Shown here piece by piece: positions 35,922 through 44,547 of a DNA stretch of 64,000 nt. Numbering within the stretch: position 1 is the stretch's first letter; the number at the start of each line of letters is the position of its first letter. Both the position numbers and the translations under genes were made by a program. Below the pieces are notes generated by a model. That model worked only from the letters and a program-made list of their open reading frames with translations, was not told where the DNA came from and did not search any database. Source of the DNA: Spartobacteria bacterium (GTDB lineage Bacteria; Verrucomicrobiota; Verrucomicrobiia; Chthoniobacterales; UBA10450); assembly GCA_003167555.1 (NCBI GenBank), contig PMSN01000029.1:1-64000 (forward strand), given 5' to 3'.

Positions 35922-36821
35922 GTGGCCGCGCACAACTCCCGGGACCCGCTCGCGGAGGAATTTCTGCGCTTCCTCCAGGTCGAGCGGAACGTTTCGCCGC
36001 GCACCTTGATGGCTTACCGCCGGGCCCTGGAAAGTTTTCGCGCGCAAAAAAAAGTGCGCTCGTGGCGCGACTGCCGGGCGGATGATTTCCGCGATTATCT
36101 TTTCGACATCATGAAGAAGCGGCAGGCGCGCGCTTATATTCGCCTGCAGTTTTCCGCTTTCCGCACCTTTTATCGCTTCCTGGTCGAACGAAAAAATTTT
36201 CCGAAAGATCCGGTGCGTGAACTGCAACTGCCGAAAGCGGAAAAGAAACTGCCGCTGGTTTTGACGCGCCAGCAGATCGACGAACTGCTCACCGCTCCTC
36301 TCCGCGCGCCGAAGTCCAGGTCAGCGCCCTCGTGGATGCCGCTGCGAGATGCGGCGATCCTCGAGCTTTTTTACAGCAGCGGCTTGCGCTTGAGCGAACT
36401 CGCTTCCTTGAATGTCGCCGATGTCGACATCTACACGGAATCAGTCCGGGTTCTCGGTAAAGGGCGGAAAGAGCGCGTTTGTCCCGTGGGCGCGCCTGCG
36501 CTCGAGGCGGTGTCGCGTTATCGCGCCGCGGCAAAAGTGCAGAGCGGTCCGCTTTTCATCAACAAATCGCGGGGGCGAATTTCACCGCGGTCGATCTGGC
36601 TGATCTTGAAACGCTATTTGCGCCACACCTCGATCCCGATCGCGATCAGCCCCCATAAGTTGCGGCACAGCTTCGCCACGCATCTGCTCGATGGCGGCGC
36701 CGATTTGCGCAGCGTCCAAGCATTGCTCGGTCACGCCAGTTTGTCGACCACGCAAATCTACACGCACGTCACCGTCGAGCGGCTCAAGAAAGCCTACGCC
36801 GACGCGCACCCCAGAGCATAA
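35922..36821 (+). CDS. XerC/XerD-type tyrosine recombinase
   Basis: 299 residues from a GTG start. N-terminal SAM-like core-binding domain (EEFLRFLQVERNVSPRTLMA YRR), then the catalytic domain with Arg in LFYSSGLRLSELASLNVADV, the HxxR box [20 protein letters not shown], the third His in VQALLGHASLSTTQIYTHVT and the nucleophile Tyr in QIYTHV. It resolves chromosome dimers at dif. No second xer gene or dif-like site was seen in the window. It is separate from the integron integrase at 1.2 kb. Confidence 0.9.
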   Translation: MAAHNSRDPLAEEFLRFLQVERNVSPRTLMAYRRALESFRAQKKVRSWRDCRADDFRDYLFDIMKKRQARAYIRLQFSAFRTFYRFLVERKNFPKDPVRELQLPKAEKKLPLVLTRQQIDELLTAPLRAPKSRSAPSWMPLRDAAILELFYSSGLRLSELASLNVADVDIYTESVRVLGKGRKERVCPVGAPALEAVSRYRAAAKVQSGPLFINKSRGRISPRSIWLILKRYLRHTSIPIAISPHKLRHSFATHLLDGGADLRSVQALLGHASLSTTQIYTHVTVERLKKAYADAHPRA

Positions 36822-36822
36822 T

Positions 36823-36917
36823 CCGTCATCCCGAGCGAAGTCGAGGGACCCCGTGATTCAGTCGATAGGGTTGCCACGGGGTCCCTCGACTTCGCTTCGC
36901 TCCGCTCGGGATGACGG
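36823..36917. repeat. Long palindromic repeat between convergent genes
   Basis: CCGTCATCCCGAGCGAAGTC GAGGGACCCCGTG is complementary to CACGGGGTCCCTCGACTTCG ending GCTCGGGATGACGG, with about 20 bases between. The stem is over 30 bp. It separates the convergent xerC/D and clpC genes and may act as a bidirectional terminator. A related but shorter sequence lies at 9349-9385. Confidence 0.75.
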
Positions 36918-36932
36918 CGGAGTTGACGATGC

Positions 36933-39413
36933 TCAGCTCGCGCTGGCCGCCGTGCTGCCGTGCGGCTCGGTCACGTGAAAGCGCAATTTGTCTTCACCGG
37001 CGACGGTCACTTCCACAATGTCGCCCGCCTTTACCACGCCTTTCAGCAGGTCCTCCGCGAGCGGATCTTCGAGATAACGCTCGACCGCGCGGCGCATCGG
37101 ACGCGCCCCGTAGGTCGGATCGTATCCCTTGTTGATCACGAATTCATGCGCAGGCTCGTCGAGCACAATCTCGATTTCCTTCAGCTTCAGCCGCCGCTTC
37201 ACCTTGTCGACTTCGAGGTCCACAATCTTCAGGAGATCGGGCTTGCTCAGCGAGTGGAACACGATGATCTCATCGAGCCGGTTCAGGAATTCCGGCTTAA
37301 AGACGCGTTTCGTTTCCTCGAGAATTTTGTCGCGCATCGTGTCGTAATCCTGCGTGTCCTTCGGCGCGCCGAAGCCCATCGTCGTCTGCCGCCGGATCAG
37401 GTCCGCGCCCACGTTCGAAGTCATGATGATGATCGTGTTCCGGAAATCGATTTTCCGGCCTAACGAGTCGGTCACCTTTCCATCCTCCAAAATCTGGAGA
37501 AGGAGATGCATCACATCCGGGTGCGCTTTTTCGATCTCATCGAAGAGCACGACCGAATACGGCCGGCGCCGGACCGCTTCGGAAAGCTGGCCGCCCTCCT
37601 CGTAGCCGACATATCCCGGCGGCGAACCGATCAGGCGCGAAGCGGTGAACTTCTCCATGTATTCCGACATGTCGATCTGGATGAGCGCATCCGAATCGCC
37701 AAACATGAATTCCGCGAGGATGCGCGCGAGGAACGTCTTGCCCACACCGGTCGGCCCGAGAAACACAAACGAGCCGATCGGCCGCTTCGGATCCTTCAGA
37801 TCGGCGCGCGAGCGGCGCAACGCTTTGCTGATGGCCGTGACCGCTTCGTCCTGGCCGATGACGCGCTGCTTCAAATCCACTTCCATCGCGAGAAGCTTCT
37901 GCGTTTCCTTTTGCTCCATCCGCTGGAGAGGAACGCCCGTCACCTTCGAGACGATGTGCATCATGTCGTCCGCGGTCACGAGTACTTCCTTCTCCTCCCG
38001 CTCCTCGCGCCAGCGGATCAGGATGCCGTCGAGCTTTTCCTTGGTTTGCTTTTCCTTGTCCCGCAGCGCGGCGGCTTTCTCGAAATCCTGTGCTTTGATC
38101 GCGGCTTCCTTCTCGATCCGGATTTCCTCGATCTCTTTTTCGATTTCCTTCACGTCGGGCGGCCGCGTCATCGCGTTGATCCGCGCGCGGGCGCCGGCTT
38201 CATCCATGACGTCGATCGCTTTGTCCGGCAGGAACCGGCCCGTGATGTAACGCTCGGAGAGTTTCACCGCGGACTCGAGCGCTTCGTCGGTCAGCTTCGC
38301 TTTGTGATGCGCTTCGTATTTCGGGCGCAATCCTTTCAGGATCAAAATTGTTTCGTCGATCGTCGGCGCCTCGACTTTGACGGTTTGGAACCGGCGCTCC
38401 AACGCGGCGTCCTTTTCTATATACTTGCGATATTCGTTCAGCGTCGTCGCGCCGACGCATTGCAACTCGCCGCGGCTTAGCGCGGGCTTGATGATGTTCG
38501 ACGCGTCCATCGCGCCTTCCGCCGAGCCGGCGCCGACGATCGTGTGCAGCTCGTCGATGAAGAGAATGACATTTTTCGAGCGGCGAATTTCGTCCATGAC
38601 CGCTTTGATGCGTTCCTCGAACTGACCACGATACTTCGTCCCGGCCACCATGAGCGCCAGATCGAGCGTCACCACTTTTTTGTCGCGCAACAGTTCCGGC
38701 ACATTGCCGCTCGCGATTTCCTGCGCGAGACCTTCGGCGATCGCGGTCTTGCCGACGCCGGCTTCGCCGAGCAGCACCGGATTATTTTTCGTGCGCCGGC
38801 AAAGCACTTGGATGACGCGCTCGATTTCATTGTGCCGGCCGATCACCGGATCGAGTTCGCCTTTTTTCGCGAGCTCCGTCAGGTCGCGTCCGAACGCGCG
38901 CAGCGCCGGCGTCTTGACATCCTTCTTGCCTGAGGTGGGCTCACCTCCGCCGTCCTGTTCCGATTCCGGCGGGGTGAAATTCGGATCGAGCTCCTTCAAG
39001 ATTTCGTTACGCGTCCGCTCGATATCCACCTCGAGGCTCTTGAGGACGCGCGCGGCGACACCTTCGCCTTCGCGCAACAGCCCGAGGAGAATGTGTTCGG
39101 TGCCGACGTAGGAATGATTGAGCGCTTTCGCTTCCTTGCCCGCGAGCGCGAGAACTTTTTTCACGCGCGGCGTATAGGGAATGTTCCCGACCATTTTCGT
39201 TTCCGGGCCGGAGCCGACCTGCTTCTCGACTTCCATCCGCACCGTTTCGAGATCGAGACCCATCTTCTGGAGGACGTTGACGGCAACGCCCTGCCCCAGC
39301 TTGATCAGGCCCAGCAACAGATGCTCGGTGCCGACGTAATTGTGATTGAAGCGGTCCGCTTCTTTGCGAGCGAGCGCCAGAACCTGCTGGGCGCGCGGCG
39401 TGAAATTATTCAT
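36933..39413 (-). CDS. clpC: ATP-dependent Clp protease ATP-binding subunit ClpC
   Basis: 826 residues, the usual ClpC length. Two N-terminal Clp_N repeats ([40 protein letters not shown]), AAA-1 with [13 protein letters not shown] and [10 protein letters not shown], a middle coiled region with a UVR-like motif ([20 protein letters not shown]), and AAA-2 with [17 protein letters not shown] and [23 protein letters not shown] near 660 is the likely ClpP-docking loop. It unfolds proteins, including those marked by arginine phosphorylation, for ClpP. Its start overlaps the mcsB stop. Confidence 0.95.
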   Translation of the reverse strand: MNNFTPRAQQVLALARKEADRFNHNYVGTEHLLLGLIKLGQGVAVNVLQKMGLDLETVRMEVEKQVGSGPETKMVGNIPYTPRVKKVLALAGKEAKALNHSYVGTEHILLGLLREGEGVAARVLKSLEVDIERTRNEILKELDPNFTPPESEQDGGGEPTSGKKDVKTPALRAFGRDLTELAKKGELDPVIGRHNEIERVIQVLCRRTKNNPVLLGEAGVGKTAIAEGLAQEIASGNVPELLRDKKVVTLDLALMVAGTKYRGQFEERIKAVMDEIRRSKNVILFIDELHTIVGAGSAEGAMDASNIIKPALSRGELQCVGATTLNEYRKYIEKDAALERRFQTVKVEAPTIDETILILKGLRPKYEAHHKAKLTDEALESAVKLSERYITGRFLPDKAIDVMDEAGARARINAMTRPPDVKEIEKEIEEIRIEKEAAIKAQDFEKAAALRDKEKQTKEKLDGILIRWREEREEKEVLVTADDMMHIVSKVTGVPLQRMEQKETQKLLAMEVDLKQRVIGQDEAVTAISKALRRSRADLKDPKRPIGSFVFLGPTGVGKTFLARILAEFMFGDSDALIQIDMSEYMEKFTASRLIGSPPGYVGYEEGGQLSEAVRRRPYSVVLFDEIEKAHPDVMHLLLQILEDGKVTDSLGRKIDFRNTIIIMTSNVGADLIRRQTTMGFGAPKDTQDYDTMRDKILEETKRVFKPEFLNRLDEIIVFHSLSKPDLLKIVDLEVDKVKRRLKLKEIEIVLDEPAHEFVINKGYDPTYGARPMRRAVERYLEDPLAEDLLKGVVKAGDIVEVTVAGEDKLRFHVTEPHGSTAASAS

Positions 39414-40530
39414 TGGTTTGCGGCTCGGGACTCGATCCGTTCTCCGATTCCTTCGCCACTTTAGTAATATCAGGTTTAGGGAACACTCGCAAACGCTCGC
39501 GGATGATTTGGGCGCGCAAATGGTCGCGTTCCTCCGCGTTCAACTTCTGCTGCGAGCTCTTTTGCAAATGAGCCGGCTGCGTGTCGATGAACAGCTCGTC
39601 GATCGGCAGACGCCGATCTTCCGGAAACGCGCCGAGGTCCACGCCGAGCTTGATGATGGAAAGAAGATTGAGCGCTTCCTTCGAAGTCATGGCGTGGGCA
39701 AACGTGAGCACGCCGTAGGCGCGCCCGATCTGGTCCCAAAGCGTGTTCGATTTTTTCTGGATCAACATCTGCCGCGCGTCGTGTTCCTTCTCGATGATCG
39801 TCTCGATCACTTTGCTGAGGCGGACCACAATCTCTTCTTCCTTCTCGCCGAGCGTGGTCTGGTTCGAGATTTGAAATAAATTTCCCATCGCCTCGGTGCC
39901 TTCGCCGTAAAGGCCGCGGACGGCGAGACCGATCTTGTTCACGGCCTGAATGACCTGGTTGATCATCTCGCTCAAGACGAGGCCGGGAAGGTGCAGCATG
40001 GCCGACGCCCGCATGCCGGTGCCGACGTTCGTTGGACACGCTGTGAGATAACCGAGGCGCGAGTCGTAGGCGAAATCGAGTTTCGCTTCGAGCGTGCTGT
40101 CCACTTTGTCGACGAGCTTGAACGCGCTCTTCAATTGCAAACCGGAGCGGATCGATTGCATCCGCAAGTGATCTTCTTCGTTCACCATGATGCTCAAGGT
40201 CTGGCGGCGATTCATGATGACCGCGCTGCCGACACTCTTCGCGGCGTGCTCGCGGCTGATGAGATGGCGCTCGACCAGGACCTGCTTCTCGAGCGCGGAA
40301 AGGTCCTGCAATAATTCGGAAAACGAATCCTGCATTTCCGGCAGCTCTTCCACGCGCGGCTTGATCAATTCGAGAATGGCCGTGCGCTCGGCTTTCTTGG
40401 CCCAGCCCGGGAAAGCGCGCTGCTTGAGATTGCGCGCGAGCCGGACGCGGCTGCTGATGACGATCTGATGATGCGGCCCTTCGCCGCGCAGCCATTCACC
40501 GCCGGTCGCCATGACATTATCAAATTTCAT
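39406..40530 (-). CDS. mcsB: Protein-arginine kinase McsB
   Basis: 374 residues from ATG at 40530 (MKFDNVMATGGEWLRG). Phosphagen-kinase catalytic domain: VISSRVRLARNLKQRAFPGW with the nucleotide-binding Arg residues, TLSIMVNEEDHLRMQSI and LTACPTNVGTGMRASAMLHL. McsB phosphorylates arginine side chains of damaged proteins as a degradation tag for ClpC-ClpP. The stop overlaps the clpC start by 8 bases and the start lies 2 bases after mcsA, indicating tight coupling. Confidence 0.95.
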   Translation of the reverse strand: MKFDNVMATGGEWLRGEGPHHQIVISSRVRLARNLKQRAFPGWAKKAERTAILELIKPRVEELPEMQDSFSELLQDLSALEKQVLVERHLISREHAAKSVGSAVIMNRRQTLSIMVNEEDHLRMQSIRSGLQLKSAFKLVDKVDSTLEAKLDFAYDSRLGYLTACPTNVGTGMRASAMLHLPGLVLSEMINQVIQAVNKIGLAVRGLYGEGTEAMGNLFQISNQTTLGEKEEEIVVRLSKVIETIIEKEHDARQMLIQKKSNTLWDQIGRAYGVLTFAHAMTSKEALNLLSIIKLGVDLGAFPEDRRLPIDELFIDTQPAHLQKSSQQKLNAEERDHLRAQIIRERLRVFPKPDITKVAKESENGSSPEPQTNE

Positions 40531-40532
40531 CG

Positions 40533-41024
40533 CTAGATCGCTTTCTCGTGCTCGAGCCTCTTGATCTGATCGCGCAACGACGCGGCCGTCTCGTAGTTCT
40601 CTTCCTTGACCGCCTTCTCCAAATCTGAGGTCAACGCTTTCATCCGGTCGCCCAGCTCGATCTCGCGGTGGGCGCGCTGCGGCAATTTGCCGACATGCTC
40701 GGTCCCCTTGTGCATCGCCTTGAGCAAACTCCCGAGGCCTTCCGAGAACGTCACATAACAAACGCTGCAACCGAGCCGGCCCGTCTTTTTGAAGTCGGCC
40801 TGGGTGAAACCGCAGACCGGGCACTTTTGCGAAGGCGCGCCTTTCTCGATCTCTTCCGCCGCGCCGATGCCAAGGAGCAAATCAGCCAGCGCGAATCCGG
40901 TCGGATCCTGCACGCCTTTTTCCTTCGAGCAGGCATCGCACAGGTTCACCTTCTGCATTTTGCCCTCGAGGATTTGCGTCAGGAAAACTGTCGCATCATT
41001 GCATTTGCAAACGTCGCACAACAT
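40533..41024 (-). CDS. mcsA: McsA, activator of McsB
   Basis: 163 residues. Paired zinc-binding cysteines in CDVCKCNDATVFLTQ, CDACSKEKGV, CPVCGFTQADFKKTGRLGC and CSVCYVTFSE (four CxxC motifs), then a C-terminal UVR motif (LEKAVKEENYETAASLRDQI). McsA stimulates McsB. It is the first gene of the mcsA-mcsB-clpC operon. The repressor gene ctsR, which precedes mcsA in Bacillus, is absent from the adjacent DNA. Confidence 0.93.
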   Translation of the reverse strand: MLCDVCKCNDATVFLTQILEGKMQKVNLCDACSKEKGVQDPTGFALADLLLGIGAAEEIEKGAPSQKCPVCGFTQADFKKTGRLGCSVCYVTFSEGLGSLLKAMHKGTEHVGKLPQRAHREIELGDRMKALTSDLEKAVKEENYETAASLRDQIKRLEHEKAI

Positions 41025-41112
41025 CTCTGTAGATTAGACCTCGAAACGCGGGAAACATTCAACCCCCGAGATAGCCCAGCACCTTCTGCGCCGATTGCGC
41101 ATGCGCCCGAGG

Positions 41113-42075
41113 TCACGCAAAAATCGGCGTCCCGGTTTCGCGAGTCAGCTCACGAAAGCGCTTGATCATGCGCAACGTGATCGCGCTCGGCTTTCCGTTT
41201 CCAATCACGCGTCCGTCCGCCTTGATCACCGGAATCACTTCCGCCGCCGTGCCGGTGAGGAAACATTCGTCCGCGACAAAAACGTCGTGCCGCGTGATGT
41301 CGGTCTCCTTGATCTTGAGGCCCAGTTCGGCGGCGATATCGAACACGACCGCGCGCGTGATTCCGCGCAACGCGCCCGCCGCGATGGGCGGAGTGAAGAT
41401 GTGACCGCGCTTGATGATGAAGACGTTGTCCGCCGTGCATTCCGCGACATTGCCGGCTTCGTTCAACATGAGCGCCTCATCCGCGCCGGCCAGATTGGCT
41501 TCGATCCGCGCCATGACGTTGTTGAGATAGTTAAGCGACTTCACCGCCGGGTTGAGCGCCGCCGCTCCAGTCCGGCGCGTGGCGCAGGTCACGACCGTCA
41601 AACCTTTTTCACAAACCTCCTTCGAGTAGAGCGCGATCGTCGTGGCAATAATGATGATACTGGGCCGCTTACATTGCGTCGGGTTCAATCCGAGATTGCC
41701 CACGCCGCGCGTGACGATGAGACGGATGTAACCCTCGCGCAGTCCATTTTGCCGGATCGTCTCGAGCAGCGCTTCCGTCATCTCGCCGCGGCCGATCGGG
41801 ATTTCGAGACAGATCGAGCGCGCGGAATCCCAGAGCCGTTCCAGATGTTCTTCCAGGCGAAAAACGCGTCCGTTGTAAAAACGGATTCCTTCAAAAATTC
41901 CATCCCCGTAAAGGAGGCCGTGATCGAAGACCGAAATTTTCGCGTCGGCTTCCGGGAAAAATTTTCCGTCGATGTAGATCGTCGCTTCCTTCTCGGTCGA
42001 ACTCTTCGCGCTCTTCTGCGAATCGATCGCGGGCTTGACCGGGGCCTTCGCCACCGTCTCTTTGGGTTCGTCCAT
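41113..42075 (-). CDS. Branched-chain amino acid aminotransferase (class IV)
   Basis: About 320 residues from MDEPKETVAKAPVKPAIDSQ (an upstream Met at 42147 gives 344). PLP-dependent fold type IV blocks: IYIDGKFFPEADAKISVFDH, GDGIFEGIRFYNGRVFRLEE, the PLP Lys in NPAVKSLNYLNNVMARIEAN, EALMLNEAGNVAECTADNVF and FLTGTAAEVIPV. It transfers amino groups between branched-chain amino acids and 2-ketoglutarate. The N-terminal 35 residues are a Lys/Ser-rich extension not found in typical IlvE. D-amino acid transaminase is a less likely alternative. Confidence 0.88.
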   Translation of the reverse strand: MDEPKETVAKAPVKPAIDSQKSAKSSTEKEATIYIDGKFFPEADAKISVFDHGLLYGDGIFEGIRFYNGRVFRLEEHLERLWDSARSICLEIPIGRGEMTEALLETIRQNGLREGYIRLIVTRGVGNLGLNPTQCKRPSIIIIATTIALYSKEVCEKGLTVVTCATRRTGAAALNPAVKSLNYLNNVMARIEANLAGADEALMLNEAGNVAECTADNVFIIKRGHIFTPPIAAGALRGITRAVVFDIAAELGLKIKETDITRHDVFVADECFLTGTAAEVIPVIKADGRVIGNGKPSAITLRMIKRFRELTRETGTPIFA

Positions 42076-42172
42076 CACCAGTCCACCGGCACCAGCTGTC
42101 GAAGTTTTTGTTAGCACGAGAAAAACGTTCGGCGGTTCGGAAGGCAATTCAAGAGGAAGTTGGTAAGGGATC

Positions 42173-42249
42173 TGGTAGGGCGAGACTCAGTCGAGCCGAA
42201 GATGGCAGGCATCGGACACGTTGCGGCTCGACTGAGTCTCGCCCTACCA
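42173..42249. repeat. Perfect long inverted repeat
   Basis: TGGTAGGGCGAGACTCAGTC GAGCCG at the left is the exact complement of CGGCTCGACTGAGTCTCGCC CTACCA at the right (26 bp), with about 25 bases between. It lies between two minus-strand genes and belongs to the GTAGGG...CCCTAC group also seen at 9284 and 52500. Confidence 0.75.
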
Positions 42250-42266
42250 GAGATCGGGAATCCTAG

Positions 42267-42932
42267 CTATTCCAGCACCCCGTCCGCGATGTGCAGCGTG
42301 CGATCGCCCAGCTCGGCGAGGCGAGCGTCGTGCGTCACAACCAGGAGCGTTTTCTTCCGGCTCCGCGCCAGTTGCAGGAGCAAATCGATAATCGAATCGC
42401 CGGTCTTTGAATCAAGGTTGCCGGTCGGTTCGTCGGCGAACACGATATCTGGATCGTTCGTGAGGGCGCGCGCGATGGCCACGCGCTGTTGCTCGCCACC
42501 CGACAGCTCAGCCGGCAAGTGATGCAGCCGTTCTCCCAGGCCGACGTCCTTCAAGCTCGCTTCGCCGGCCGCGCGTTTTCTGTTTCCACTGATCATTCCC
42601 GGCAGCATCACGTTTTCCAGCGCGGTCAATTCCGGCAGCAAGAAATATCCCTGAAAAACAAAACCCATTTTCTTGTTCCGCAATTTCGCCTGCGAAGAAG
42701 CGCTCCCGCTGTAAAGCCGGCGTCCTTCAAATTCCACCGTGCCGGATTCCGGCCTTTCCAATCCCGCGAGCGTGTACAGCAGCGTCGTCTTTCCCGCACC
42801 GGACGCGCCGCAGAGAAAAACCGCTTCGCCCTGCTCCACGCTCAGGGAGATTCCGCGCAAGACATCGATGCGCCGGGAACCGATGCGGAACGACCGGCGC
42901 AGATCATGAGCGACGAGTTGCGGTTGAGACAT
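42267..42932 (-). CDS. LolD-like ABC transporter ATP-binding protein
   Basis: 221 residues with Walker A LCGASGAGKTTLLYTLAG, Q-loop FVFQGYFLLPELTALENVML, signature [17 protein letters not shown], Walker [18 protein letters not shown] and VVTHDARLAELGDRTLHI. The opening HDLRRSFRIGSRRIDVLRGI and size fit LolD, which powers lipoprotein release from the inner membrane. No LolC/E permease is adjacent, so its partner is elsewhere and the LolD name is tentative. Confidence 0.85.
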   Translation of the reverse strand: MSQPQLVAHDLRRSFRIGSRRIDVLRGISLSVEQGEAVFLCGASGAGKTTLLYTLAGLERPESGTVEFEGRRLYSGSASSQAKLRNKKMGFVFQGYFLLPELTALENVMLPGMISGNRKRAAGEASLKDVGLGERLHHLPAELSGGEQQRVAIARALTNDPDIVFADEPTGNLDSKTGDSIIDLLLQLARSRKKTLLVVTHDARLAELGDRTLHIADGVLE

Positions 42933-42979
42933 CGAGCGTCAGCATTCGCCGAATCGGCGGCCGGCGCAATCCAGTGTGC

Positions 42980-43015
42980 AAAAAAAAGCCGCACGACGGA
43001 GACCCATCGTGCGGC
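42980..43015 (-). terminator. Rho-independent terminator
   Basis: GCCGCACGA (42988-42996) pairs with TCGTGCGGC (43007-43015) around a 10-base loop. On the minus strand the stem is followed by a run of eight T. It ends transcription of the peptidoglycan-binding protein gene at 43038. Confidence 0.85.
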
Positions 43016-43037
43016 TTCAAACTGGAATGCGATTCCT

Positions 43038-43889
43038 TTAACCCAATCCGAGCGACTGAAGTGTTCGCCGATCGATCGTTGCGGTGATGGAAAGGCCGTG
43101 GTCGCGCTGGAAATTAGCCAGCGCCGCGCGCGTCGCCGGTCCCATCACGCCGTCCACAGCGTAGCGGAAATAGCCGAGGCGCTGGAGTTCGGTCTGCACA
43201 CTTGCGATCACCTGCCCGGGAGCCATGTCTTGATAGCCATAGACCGGCTCGTCGTAGGAATACGTGCTATAGTACGGATCGTAACCGTAGGCGGGGTACC
43301 AATAGCTGTTGTCCCAGTAGTAATATCCGCCACCGAAAAGCACGAACCTGTTGTAGTGGCTTCTCCACCAACGGCGGTCGTGGCGTTGCCGAACCCGGTT
43401 CGCATTGTCGCGATCGAAATTGGCCGTCGTCCGGTTCTGAACGTTTGTATTCGTTCTGTTCCGCCAATCGCGATTTCGAGCATTCGTATCCGACTGAACT
43501 GTGGTCGTCGTCTGCGGCGTCCGCGGGCTCACGACCGTATTCGTGTTAGTGCGAGTCCGGTTCCGCCAATCGCGATTTCGGACCGTGGTATCGGCTTGGA
43601 ATGTCCTATTCGACCGCGGCATGTCCGCACGTGGAAGGGTGTTGCGAAAACGTGCCGCCGAATCCGGATGATAGGTGCGATTGACCACATTTGGGTTCGT
43701 CCGCAGCTGGAAGTTCGGCGCAAAATTCCGCTGCACATGTGGCGCCTGAACCTGAGTTCGCGCCGGGGCCACGTGGCGAGCTTGTACCTGCGGCCGATTT
43801 TTCGGCGCTTTCACCTCGTCCTGGTTCTCCGCACTAAGCACGGGCACAAGCGCCAACGTGAGAGCGGAAGCTAGAAGTAATGATTTCAT
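43038..43889 (-). CDS. Exported Asn/Arg-rich protein with peptidoglycan-binding domain
   Basis: About 283 residues from MKSLLLASALTLALVPVLSA, a signal peptide. Residues 25-175 are low-complexity and rich in Arg, Asn and Thr, with two near-identical units NRDWRNRT RTNTNTVVSPRT and NRDWRNRTNTNVQNRTT. An aromatic patch (WWRSHYNRFVLFGGGYYYWD) precedes the C-terminal PG_binding_1 domain (VQTELQRLGYFRYAVDGVMG, TRAALANFQRDHGLSITATI). The basic repeats may hold it to acidic surface polymers. A paralogue of the domain is at 23297. A terminator follows. Confidence 0.8.
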   Translation of the reverse strand: MKSLLLASALTLALVPVLSAENQDEVKAPKNRPQVQARHVAPARTQVQAPHVQRNFAPNFQLRTNPNVVNRTYHPDSAARFRNTLPRADMPRSNRTFQADTTVRNRDWRNRTRTNTNTVVSPRTPQTTTTVQSDTNARNRDWRNRTNTNVQNRTTANFDRDNANRVRQRHDRRWWRSHYNRFVLFGGGYYYWDNSYWYPAYGYDPYYSTYSYDEPVYGYQDMAPGQVIASVQTELQRLGYFRYAVDGVMGPATRAALANFQRDHGLSITATIDRRTLQSLGLG

Positions 43890-44013
43890 AATTTTGTCCT
43901 CGGAGTAGTTAGACCTGCGCCGCGCGCATTTATTCAATGGCGAATAGTAACGCCCTAACCGTGTAGCCACGGCCTTGGGGCCGTCTCGCACGCCGCCGTC
44001 CTGCGCGCTACCA

Positions 44014-44460
44014 TCAACGCTGCTGCCGCACCGCTTCAAACAGCACGATCGCCACGGCCGTCGCCAGATTCAGACTCCGCGTGCCTTGCATCGGAATGGT
44101 GAGCAACCGCTCTCGATTCGCCGCCAACATCGCTTCCGGCAATCCTTTCGTCTCCCGGCCGAAGACCAGGAAATCGCCGGACTGAAAGCGGACATCGCAA
44201 TAGGCCCGGTCCGATTTCGTCGTGAGAAAAAACAAGCGAGCCTTCTGCTCCCGCGCTTTCAACAACTCCTCCAATGAATCCCAGAGCCGCACATCCACTT
44301 CCTTCCAGTAATCGAGCCCGGCCCTTTTCAGCGTGCGATCGTCGATCGCGAACCCGAGCGGTTTGATCAGATGGAGCGTCGAGCCTGTCGCGAGACAAAG
44401 CCGCCCGACGTTGCCCGTGTTCGGCGGAATCTCCGGCTCGACCAGGACGACGTTAAACAT
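44014..44460 (-). CDS. trmL: tRNA (cytidine(34)-2'-O)-methyltransferase, SPOUT family
   Basis: 148 residues from MFNVVLVEPEIPPNTGNVGR, the usual TrmL start. SPOUT motifs: EIPPNTGNVGRLCLATGSTL, DFLVFGRETKGLPEAML and IPMQGTRSLNLATAVAIVLF. It methylates the wobble ribose of tRNA-Leu. The ATG overlaps the end of the palindromic repeat at 44459-44547 (CCACCATG), so its leader and ribosome site are supplied by the repeat; no Shine-Dalgarno sequence is seen. Confidence 0.92.
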   Translation of the reverse strand: MFNVVLVEPEIPPNTGNVGRLCLATGSTLHLIKPLGFAIDDRTLKRAGLDYWKEVDVRLWDSLEELLKAREQKARLFFLTTKSDRAYCDVRFQSGDFLVFGRETKGLPEAMLAANRERLLTIPMQGTRSLNLATAVAIVLFEAVRQQR

Positions 44461-44547
44461 GGTGGATCGCGCGCTCCGTCGCGCGATGTTTATGTTCCCG
44501 GTTTCGCCGGCATTCGTTGTCATCGAGCGCGGAGCGCTCGATCCACC
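44459..44547. repeat. Palindromic element, copy 2 (inverted relative to 6432-6523)
   Basis: GGTGGATCGCGCGCTCC at the left and GGAGCGCTCGATCCACC at the right. Read on the minus strand both ends are identical to copy 1, and GATAAACATCGCGCGACGG-like inner end also matches. The element fills the whole gap between transaldolase (its TAG is touched) and trmL (its ATG is touched). Confidence 0.75.

Noticed and set aside
40531-40824. Extension of mcsB to 472 residues
   Set aside because: The extra N-terminus is the shadow of mcsA; McsB proteins start near MKFDNV-like sequence.
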